Below are positions 1 through 5,569 of a stretch of 8,470 nucleotides of DNA, piece after piece. The notes beneath the pieces were generated by a model. It worked only from the letters and a program-made list of their open reading frames with translations. It was not told where the DNA came from and made no database searches. Origin of the DNA: Actinomycetota bacterium (GTDB lineage: Bacteria > Actinomycetota > Actinomycetes > Streptosporangiales > Streptosporangiaceae). How positions within the stretch are numbered: the stretch's first letter is position 1; every line of letters starts with the position of its first letter. The stretch lies in contig PLIQ01000270.1 of assembly GCA_003140115.1 (NCBI GenBank), positions 4,724 through 13,193 on the forward strand, in the 5' to 3' direction. Both the position numbers and the translations under genes were made by a program.

Positions 1-191
1 GGGGCTTGCTCAGTCCGCTCGGGAGCGCGCTGAGCGGGCGGGGAGGGGGCGCGGGTGGGCGCGGACGCGGCGCCGGGGCCGGAGGGCCGGATGGGCAGCG
101 TCTTTTCGTCGGGCGGGTTGGTGCTGCCCGCAGCGCTGTGGTCAGCCTCAAAGACCTCAGTGGCCTCAGAGGCACGCGGTTCGTGCCGCAC
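1..191 (-). CDS. N-terminus of an unrecognised protein, cut by the window edge
   Basis: A reading frame runs open from a GTG at 191 to the window edge (63 codons). The GTG lies four bases after the TAG of the glycosyltransferase gene upstream, so it would be translationally coupled in the same operon; the nearest purine-rich sequence (AGAGTAGG) overlaps that stop. Roughly four fifths of third positions are G/C, rising towards the edge, which suits a real gene that starts less biased. The protein begins MRHEPRASEATEVFEADH, then becomes rich in Pro, Ala, Ser and Arg. It looks like a disordered cytoplasmic or pre-membrane tail with no signal peptide or recognisable domain. Function is unknown. 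The frame could be chance, since Pro/Ala-rich frames open easily at this GC content; spacing and strand are the main support. Confidence 0.45.
   Translation of the reverse strand, partial: MRHEPRASEATEVFEADHSAAGSTNPPDEKTLPIRPSGPGAASAPTRAPSPPAQRAPERTEQA
36..59 (+). other. Potential G-quadruplex motif
   Basis: Five runs of three to five G lie within 24 bases on the plus strand (36-38, 40-43, 45-49, 53-55, 57-59), separated by loops of 1, 1, 3 and 1 bases. This satisfies the usual G-quadruplex pattern. On the minus strand the same bases are C-runs that would encode a Pro-rich stretch of the edge CDS, so coding composition alone could explain them. Confidence 0.4.
145..171. repeat. Three imperfect 9-base tandem repeats
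   Basis: The units are GCCTCAAAG, ACCTCAGTG and GCCTCAGAG, directly adjacent. In the minus-strand frame of the edge CDS they keep phase and give the tripeptides SEA, TEV and FEA, an acidic repeat near the N-terminus. The copies are short and may be accidental. Confidence 0.4.
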
Positions 192-196
192 GAACC
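178..196 (-). promoter_or_regulatory. Perfect hairpin over a stop/start junction
   Basis: The sequence GGTTCGTG-CGG-CACGAACC (minus strand) is a perfect 8-bp stem with a 3-base loop. It begins at the last base of the glycosyltransferase TAG, and the GTG at 191-189 lies in its 5' arm next to the loop. In the mRNA it would hide the next gene's start codon, to be opened by ribosomes finishing the upstream gene. If the edge CDS is not real, the same structure could be a terminator, although no U-run follows it. Confidence 0.45.
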
Positions 197-1473
197 TACT
201 CTAGGCCACCTGGCTGCACGTGCACGGTCGTCGGGGATTTGCGGCCGGCCTCGGAGACCAGCAGCCACAGCACCATCGCGGCCGGGTAGATGAAGTAGCC
301 GAACCGGGTCGACGGGGCGAGTACGAACAGGGCCGACAGGCCGATGATCAGCCGCCAGGTGGCCGCGGGCACGTCGTGCGGCGGGCGGATGACCAGGGAG
401 ACCGCGATGGCCACCCCGGAGCCGATGAGCATGATGACCACGATCGTGTGGCCCAGGCGGCCGGTCTGGGCCAGCACGTGGCCCAGCAGCGGGCTGGCCG
501 CCTGCGACTTGACGCTGGCCAGGCCGAGCGGGAACAAGACGGTGTTCTTGACCAGCGAGCCGAAGCGCAGCACCGCGAACGGGCCGACGATCACCGCCAC
601 CACGGCCAGCGCCCAGGCGGTGAACCGCCAGGCCTCGCGCTTACCGTCGGTCACGTAGAGCAGCGCGAAGGCCACGGCCAGGGCGGGCCAGGCGGTGGCC
701 TTCATCGACGAGGCGACGCCCAGGGCTAGCCCGGCCGCGACCGCGTTGGAGCGGGCCGGCCGCCAGAGCAGGGCGAAGCCCAGGCACAAGAACGCGACCA
801 TGGGTACGTCGGTCCCGCCCACGCAGAGCTCGAACGCGATGATCGGCGAGACGGTCAGCAGCAGGGCCCAGCGGGCGCAGTCCTTGGCCCCGGCCACCCG
901 CAGCGCGAAGCCGAACACGACCACGAACACGATCCCGAACCAGACCCGGGGGTCGGTCAGCGGGGTGTGGCCGAACAGTGCCTGGGGCACGCCGAACGCG
1001 GCCATCAGCGGCAGGTAGGGGTTGTACAGGTTGGGGTTGGTGGTGGTGGCCAGGACCTTGGCGCTCTTGTACGGGGTGCCGTGCTTGATCAGCGTGGTCG
1101 CCGAGTTGGCCACCACCCCGACCTCGGGCTCGCCGTGGCCGGTCCATACCATCCACAGCAGCGGGATGAGGATGGCGCCGCCGAGCAGGATGGCCAGCAC
1201 CACGTCGGCGACGCGACGGTCACGGGGACGCCAGGCCAGGACGGTGATCGTGGCCAGCGCGTAGGCGATGCCCGCCGAGGTGCCCCACAGGCGGTGCAGC
1301 GGGTCCCCGCTGAACAGCGCGACCCCGCCACCGAACAGGGCGGAGACGCCCAGCCCGGCGGCCAGCCACATCCGGGGCATGGTGACCATCGATTGCCAGC
1401 CGGGCGCGACCGTCGCCTCGCCGCCCCCGGCCCCCGTCGTTGGCGCGAGTACGCGAGTGTCGCGACTCCACAC
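196..1473 (-). CDS. GT87-like GT-C membrane glycosyltransferase
   Basis: A 425-aa polytopic membrane protein with about nine to eleven hydrophobic segments (for example residues 35-54, 65-81, 88-110, 178-193, 246-275, 284-302, 342-362, 374-386 and 392-407). The layout resembles the GT87 / DUF2029 family (PimE-like mannosyltransferases). These GT-C enzymes use polyprenyl-phosphate sugars and act on the outer face of the membrane. An acidic first external loop (E115, E117) follows the third segment, where GT-C enzymes usually carry a catalytic acid. Other GT87-like points are YNPYLP at 150-155, GGTD at 219-222, SSMKAT at 255-260 and STRFGYFIYP at 388-397. The GTG at 1473 is chosen because a TAAGAT box lies seven bases upstream (leaderless pattern); the ATG at 1389 would remove a non-membrane 28-residue tail and has no good ribosome site. 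It lies 35 bases after the DUF5941 gene. Family is fairly sure; sugar and acceptor are unknown. Confidence 0.72.
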   Translation of the reverse strand: MWSRDTRVLAPTTGAGGGEATVAPGWQSMVTMPRMWLAAGLGVSALFGGGVALFSGDPLHRLWGTSAGIAYALATITVLAWRPRDRRVADVVLAILLGGAILIPLLWMVWTGHGEPEVGVVANSATTLIKHGTPYKSAKVLATTTNPNLYNPYLPLMAAFGVPQALFGHTPLTDPRVWFGIVFVVVFGFALRVAGAKDCARWALLLTVSPIIAFELCVGGTDVPMVAFLCLGFALLWRPARSNAVAAGLALGVASSMKATAWPALAVAFALLYVTDGKREAWRFTAWALAVVAVIVGPFAVLRFGSLVKNTVLFPLGLASVKSQAASPLLGHVLAQTGRLGHTIVVIMLIGSGVAIAVSLVIRPPHDVPAATWRLIIGLSALFVLAPSTRFGYFIYPAAMVLWLLVSEAGRKSPTTVHVQPGGLE

Positions 1474-1486
1474 TCGATATATCTTA
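1474..1486 (-). promoter_or_regulatory. Candidate leaderless -10 box before the GT87-like gene
   Basis: TAAGAT (1486-1481, minus strand) fits the actinobacterial -10 TANNNT and is followed by exactly seven bases before the GTG, so transcription would begin at the start codon. No convincing -35 is present. It overlaps the 8-bp palindrome GATATATC (1476-1483), an AT-rich island in GC-rich DNA that could also be a repressor site. Confidence 0.4.
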
Positions 1487-1508
1487 CGCCCCTGTGCTGG
1501 GCGTCGAT

Positions 1509-3236
1509 CTAGTTCGTGGTCTTGAGCCAGGCGCCGAGGAAATCCCAGCCGGCCAGCAGCCAGAGCCAGGCGGTCAGCACGGCGTAGGCGAGCGGCACGA
1601 AGCCCAGCCCGGCGGCGAACCCGGCCAGCAGCATCCGCCCGTCCCAGCCGAAGCCGAACTTGTCGTCCGGGACGCCCCGCCCGGACCGGGCCCGGTAGGC
1701 CAGGTCCGCGTGCCGCACCACCACCGCGGCCAGCAGCGCGAAGATCACCGGCAGCCAGGCGTGACGGGCGAACCCGAGGCCGGCCAGGAAGATGCCCTCG
1801 CCCGCCAGCAGCAGCGAGGGGACCAGCCAGTCCAGCCGCCCGTCGTGCGGGTGGCGGGCGCCCAGCGCGGCAAGCAGCATCGCCATCACGGGTCCGAAGA
1901 TCAGCACGCCGGGCAGATTGGCCACCCCGAGCACGGTCAGGTCGCAGGTCACGAACAGGCCCACGAGCAGCGGCGGCAGCGGCGGCAGCTGGCCCCGGAC
2001 CACGCCGCCGATCCAGTGCGCGATCGGGCCGTCACCGCGGTAGGCGGTCAGCACGCCGCGGGCGCGGATCAGCTGGCCCGCCCCGGCCAGTTTCGCCGCC
2101 CCAGCCAGCTGGCTGGCCAGCACGTAGCCCGCCGCGACCGCGCCCCAGGCCAGCAGGACCAAGAAGGTCAGGCGCGGCCCGAAGCAGACCGCGGTCACCG
2201 CGATCACCGCGACGCGCTCGCCCGCGGGCAGGCTGATGAGCTGGCCTAGCAGACGGCGGGCGGGGCGGGGGAAGATCCTCCCCGAGGCCCGGACCAGGCC
2301 CTGGTAGCACTCCTCGGCCAGCCGCCGGGCGCCGAGCAGGAGCATCGCGGCCACCGCCAGCCGCCACACGCCGGCCTGCCCGCTGCCGCCCCACGTCGCG
2401 ACCAGCGTGTTGCGCAGCGAGCCGCCGAAGATCCCGTTCAGGCCGGCCGGGGTGTTCGCCGTCCCGCTACTGACCGCGACCATGCCAGAGCTGACGGCCA
2501 GCGCGGCGTAGACCGCGAACTCGGTGAGCATCCCGGCCGCCGCCGCTAGCCAGCCGACGACCGGGCTGGTCCGTTCGGCGGCGGTCAGCTGGACCGCGGC
2601 CCGGCCCGCGGCGAACGCGACCAGCAGCGCCACGATGGCCAGGACCTGCGCCCGGACGGCCGGCTCGGAGAACCACGCCGCGGCCAGCAGGGCGAGCCCG
2701 AGCGAGATGCCGAGCAGCGCGGCCGGGGCGAGCTGGCGCCCGGCCGCCCAGCAGGCCACGTCCCGCGCGACCGGATCGGCGATCCACCGCGCGACCACGC
2801 CGTCGCCGTCCGGCCCGGCGTCCAGGACCCGGACGCCGACCCCGCGCTGGGTGAGCTCGTCCAGTAGCGCGCCCAGCTCGGCCGGGGCCGCGCGCTGGCG
2901 CGCGAGTGACTCGGCGGCGGCCGCTAGCGCTTCCAGGTCGGGGAGATCCACGACCAGCGCGCCGCCGCTGTGGGCCGGTTGGCCGTCTCGGGCCTGCAGG
3001 CCGGGAAAGGCCGCGGTGGCGGCCGCGCCGAGCAGCCGGGCCAGGACCTCCTCGGGGACCGAGTCGTCCCCGATGCAGATGAGGACGCGTTCGCTGGCGG
3101 CCCGGGCGGCCGCCACGACGGTCAGCAGGCCGGGCCCGGCGCGTTCGGCCGCGTCGACCCGGCGTACGCCCAGGGCGGCCAGCTGGCCGCGCAGCCCGGC
3201 GTCTGGCTGGGCCGCCAGCACCAGGGCAACGGTCAT
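1509..3236 (-). CDS. DUF5941 membrane protein with degenerate nucleotidyl- and phosphatidyltransferase-like domains
   Basis: A 575-aa protein in three parts. Residues 1-150 look like a worn nucleotidyltransferase fold: ALVLAA at 4-9 stands where LxxGxGxR is expected but the Gly/Arg signature is missing, and GDDSVPEE at 56-63 resembles the usual acidic strand. Residues about 165-310 resemble a CDP-alcohol phosphatidyltransferase core: SPVVGWL then EFAVYAALA (224-247) match that family's SPxGxWLDxxxDRxxEYxVYxGLA pattern. However, the D-x2-DG-x2-AR...G-x3-D-x3-D aspartates are A207, A210, A231 and G235, and the Arg is V215. Residues about 335-575 are hydrophobic and match DUF5941: GERVAVIAVTA at 339-349, the YRARSGRGVPDD region at 514-525 and GWDGRML at 530-536. 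The ATG at 3236 has GGGAGGAC six bases upstream. It probably acts at the inner membrane as a scaffold or regulator rather than an enzyme. Gene family is fairly sure; the pseudo-enzyme reading is inference from motifs. Confidence 0.75.
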   Translation of the reverse strand: MTVALVLAAQPDAGLRGQLAALGVRRVDAAERAGPGLLTVVAAARAASERVLICIGDDSVPEEVLARLLGAAATAAFPGLQARDGQPAHSGGALVVDLPDLEALAAAAESLARQRAAPAELGALLDELTQRGVGVRVLDAGPDGDGVVARWIADPVARDVACWAAGRQLAPAALLGISLGLALLAAAWFSEPAVRAQVLAIVALLVAFAAGRAAVQLTAAERTSPVVGWLAAAAGMLTEFAVYAALAVSSGMVAVSSGTANTPAGLNGIFGGSLRNTLVATWGGSGQAGVWRLAVAAMLLLGARRLAEECYQGLVRASGRIFPRPARRLLGQLISLPAGERVAVIAVTAVCFGPRLTFLVLLAWGAVAAGYVLASQLAGAAKLAGAGQLIRARGVLTAYRGDGPIAHWIGGVVRGQLPPLPPLLVGLFVTCDLTVLGVANLPGVLIFGPVMAMLLAALGARHPHDGRLDWLVPSLLLAGEGIFLAGLGFARHAWLPVIFALLAAVVVRHADLAYRARSGRGVPDDKFGFGWDGRMLLAGFAAGLGFVPLAYAVLTAWLWLLAGWDFLGAWLKTTN

Positions 3237-3261
3237 GCGGGTCCTCCCGGCGACACGCGCC

Positions 3262-3291
3262 GCTGTATTTCCGCGCCTCGGCCTTAGTCAA
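3262..3291 (-). promoter_or_regulatory. Candidate promoter of the DUF5941 operon
   Basis: TTGACT (3291-3286) and TACAGC (3267-3262) on the minus strand are 18 bases apart, a good -35 with a weaker -10. They are 25 bases upstream of the ATG, which has a strong ribosome site at GGGAGGAC. An alternative -10, TAGATT, lies just upstream of the TTGACT. Confidence 0.4.
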
Positions 3292-3391
3292 ATCTAGCCG
3301 GCGGTTTGCCCGACGCCCGGGCGCAACACACCCAGGCTGTCCAGCGCAATACCCGGCGCGGCCGCGGCGAAAACTGCCGCGGTTAGTGGGT

Positions 3392-3397
3392 TAGAGT
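3392..3397 (+). promoter_or_regulatory. Candidate leaderless -10 box before the cytidylyltransferase gene
   Basis: TAGAGT matches TANNNT and is followed by exactly seven bases before the ATG at 3405, placing the transcript start at or near the A of ATG. No Shine-Dalgarno sequence is evident, consistent with a leaderless message. The -35 region is not recognisable. The remaining bases between the two divergent genes (3237-3404) hold nothing else I can support. Confidence 0.45.
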
Positions 3398-3404
3398 CCG
3401 GGTC

Positions 3405-4124
3405 ATGCGGATGGTCGCGGTGGTGCTGGGCGGCGGCATCGGTCAGCGGGTCGGCGCGGCGCTGCCCAAGCAACTGCTCCGGCTGGGCCGCCGGACGCTG
3501 GTCGAGCACTGCGTGGCCGCGTTCGAACAGGCGCCGGGGATCGACGAGATCCTCGTGGTCATGGCCAGCGGTTACGTCGAGCAGGTCCGGGCCATGCTCG
3601 CCGACGGCGGGTACGGCAAGGTCACCGGGGTCATCGCGGGCGGCGCGGGGCGTCCGGACTCCACCCGCGTGGCGCTGGCTGCCCTCGCCGGGGCGGGCCG
3701 CGATCCGGCCGACTGCGGCGTGCTGCTGCACGACGCGGCGCGCCCGCTGGTGGATCAGCGGATCATCGCCGACTGCGTGGCCGCGCTGGACCTGCATGCG
3801 GCGGCCGGCGTGGCCGTCCCGGCCTCGGACACCATCGTCATCACCGACAACGGCGTGATGCACTCGATGCCGCGCCGGGAAACCCTGTGGCGCTGCCAGA
3901 CCCCGCAGTGCTTCCGCCTCCCGGTGATCGCCCGCGCCCACGAGCTGGCCGCCGCCGATCCGGACTTCACTCCCACCGACGACTGCGGCGTGGTGCTCCG
4001 CTACCTGCCGGCCGTCGACGTGCACATCGTGACCGGCAACGAGCGCAACATGAAAATCACCTACCCCCAGGACCTCGCCGTCGCCGAGGCGCTGCTCGCC
4101 GAGGGCGCGACTCGCACCACGTGA
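3405..4124 (+). CDS. IspD/TarI-family cytidylyltransferase
   Basis: A 239-aa soluble enzyme of the family that couples CTP to a sugar-alcohol phosphate, giving the CDP-alcohol and pyrophosphate. The length is typical. Signature sites are all present: LGGGIGQR at 8-15 and PKQ at 21-23 (CTP loop), GGAGRPDST at 79-87, HDAARPLV at 109-116, SDT at 141-143, LWRCQTPQCF at 161-170, TDD at 191-193 and NMKITYPQDL at 215-224. IspD (MEP pathway) and TarI-type ribitol-5-phosphate enzymes share these motifs. It stands alone without ispF, which often accompanies ispD in bacteria, and sits among envelope genes. I therefore lean towards a polyol-phosphate cytidylyltransferase for envelope polymers, but IspD cannot be excluded. 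It is transcribed divergently from the DUF5941 operon and is intact, unlike the degenerate nucleotidyltransferase-like domain of that neighbour. Confidence 0.85.
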   Translation: MRMVAVVLGGGIGQRVGAALPKQLLRLGRRTLVEHCVAAFEQAPGIDEILVVMASGYVEQVRAMLADGGYGKVTGVIAGGAGRPDSTRVALAALAGAGRDPADCGVLLHDAARPLVDQRIIADCVAALDLHAAAGVAVPASDTIVITDNGVMHSMPRRETLWRCQTPQCFRLPVIARAHELAAADPDFTPTDDCGVVLRYLPAVDVHIVTGNERNMKITYPQDLAVAEALLAEGATRTT

Positions 4125-4125
4125 A

Positions 4126-4163
4126 TGTGGCATCGTGACGGGAAGAACCGTTAGGACGCCACA
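4126..4163. terminator. Candidate bidirectional terminator hairpin between convergent genes
   Basis: The two arms (4126-4141 and 4148-4163) can form a 16-position stem with 13 Watson-Crick pairs, one G-U pair (4137/4152) and two mismatches (4135/4154, 4132/4157), closed by the loop GAAGAA. It starts one base after the cytidylyltransferase TGA and ends 22 bases before the aminotransferase stop. No U-run follows on either strand, which is common in actinobacteria. Position and stem length make a shared terminator likely. Confidence 0.6.
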
Positions 4164-4185
4164 GCCATGAGGTTGGGAGCCCGGG

Positions 4186-5565
4186 TTAGCGGCGGGCGGC
4201 TTGCTTGACTAGGGTGCGGCCGAACTCCCACATCAGGCCGCTGCCCTTGCTGGCGTCTTCCAGGACCTCGCCGAACGCCTCGGTGAACAGCTTGACCTCG
4301 GGCTCGCCGATCATCAGCGGCGGGATCAGCTTGATCACCTCCATGTGGTCGCCGGAGACCTGGGTCAAGATGCGGTGCCGCTGGAACAGGGCCACGACGA
4401 CCATCTGCGCGAACAGCCCGACCCGGGCCTTCTGGAGCATGTTCCAGCTGGTCCGGGCGCGCAGCGAGGACGGCTTGTCGAACTCCAGCCCGATCATCAG
4501 GCCGCGGCCGCGCACGTCGGCCAGCACGTCGAAGCGCTCGGCCATGGCCACGAGCGCGGTGCGCAGCGCCTCGCCGGTCCGGGCCGCGTTCTCGGTCAGC
4601 TGCTCGTCGTCCAGCACGGCCAGCGTGGCCAGGCCGGCCGTCATGGCCAGCACGCCGCCCTTGAACGTGGCGCTGTGCACCATGACCCGGTCCATCGAGG
4701 AGTAGACCTTCTCGAACACCGCTCCCTTGGCCAGCATCGCCCCGACCGGGACGAACCCGCCGCTCAAGGCCTTGGCCACGGTGACGATGTCCGGCACGAC
4801 CTGCTCGTGCTGGTAGGCGAAGAACTTTCCGCTGCGCCCGAGGCCGCTCTGCACCTCGTCGCAGATGAGCAGCGCGCCGTGGTCGTGCAGCAGCGCGGCC
4901 GCCGCGGTCAGGAACCCGTCGGGCGGCATGTGCACGCCCTTGCCCTGGATCGGCTCGATGATCAGCCCGGCCACGTCGCCGCGGCGCAGCTCGGCCTCGA
5001 GCGCGTCCAGGTCACCGAGCGGGATCGGGGAGTCGGGCAGCAGCGGGTCGAAGCCACGGCGGAACTCGGCCGAGCCGTTCACCGACAGCGAGCCGGTGGT
5101 GAGCCCGTGGAAGGCGTGGTCGCAGTACAGGATGCGGCCGCGGCCGGTCGCGTAGCGGGCGAACTTCAGCGCCGACTCCACCGCCTCGGTGCCGCTGTTG
5201 CAGAAGAACACCCGGTCCAGCCCGGGGGCCTTGGCCAGCAGGCGCTGGGCCAGCAGCCCGGGCAGCGGCCCGCAGTCGAACTGGGTCCAGTCGGCCAGCT
5301 GGGCGTCCAGCGCGTCGTGTAGCGCCTGGCGGATCACCGGGTGGTTGCGCCCGGCCGCGAACACCCCGAAGCCGGCCAGGAAGTCGGCGTAGGCGTGGCC
5401 GTCGGAGTCGTACAGGTACGCGCCCTCGGCCCGCGCGTAGACCTTGTCGAAGCCGATCGCGTGCAGCACCCGCGGGTGCTGCGGGTTCAGGTACCGGCCG
5501 TACAGCTCGTAACCGTCGTCGCGATGGGCCGCGAGCAGGGCGGGGAGGTCGAATTCCGTGCTCAT
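4186..5565 (-). CDS. Class III PLP-dependent aminotransferase
   Basis: A 459-aa fold-type I enzyme of the acetylornithine/ornithine/4-aminobutyrate group, which moves an amino group between an amine or amino acid and an oxo-acid using pyridoxal phosphate. Visible sites: NSGTEAVE at 123-130 (phosphate cup), HAFHG at 150-154, EPIQGKG at 204-210, DEVQSGLGR at 236-244 (Asp pairs with the pyridine nitrogen), and VAKALSGG at 263-270, whose K265 is the PLP lysine. The family core is complete; the N-terminal 50 residues and the tail beyond 440 are less conserved. The ATG at 5565 is chosen because GGGAGAG lies nine bases upstream and it follows the glycosyltransferase stop by four bases; the in-frame GTG at 5625 lies inside that gene. 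The pairing suggests supply or modification of an amino-bearing building block for the same product. The amine substrate is not predictable, and names such as argD or rocD are not justified. Confidence 0.87.
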   Translation of the reverse strand: MSTEFDLPALLAAHRDDGYELYGRYLNPQHPRVLHAIGFDKVYARAEGAYLYDSDGHAYADFLAGFGVFAAGRNHPVIRQALHDALDAQLADWTQFDCGPLPGLLAQRLLAKAPGLDRVFFCNSGTEAVESALKFARYATGRGRILYCDHAFHGLTTGSLSVNGSAEFRRGFDPLLPDSPIPLGDLDALEAELRRGDVAGLIIEPIQGKGVHMPPDGFLTAAAALLHDHGALLICDEVQSGLGRSGKFFAYQHEQVVPDIVTVAKALSGGFVPVGAMLAKGAVFEKVYSSMDRVMVHSATFKGGVLAMTAGLATLAVLDDEQLTENAARTGEALRTALVAMAERFDVLADVRGRGLMIGLEFDKPSSLRARTSWNMLQKARVGLFAQMVVVALFQRHRILTQVSGDHMEVIKLIPPLMIGEPEVKLFTEAFGEVLEDASKGSGLMWEFGRTLVKQAARR

Positions 5566-5569
5566 TGCC

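Noticed and set aside
6..293. A 95-codon plus-strand frame at the left edge
   Set aside because: It runs into the end of the GT87-like gene on the other strand, is Gly/Arg/Ala low-complexity, and has no ribosome site; the minus-strand edge frame fits the operon better.
3294..4133. A 279-codon minus-strand frame opposite the cytidylyltransferase
   Set aside because: The plus strand has the full set of IspD/TarI motifs; the antisense frame has no recognisable motif.
4345..5322. A 325-codon plus-strand frame opposite the aminotransferase
   Set aside because: Antisense shadow: low-complexity, Gly/Gln/His/Arg-rich, and the minus strand carries all class III aminotransferase motifs.
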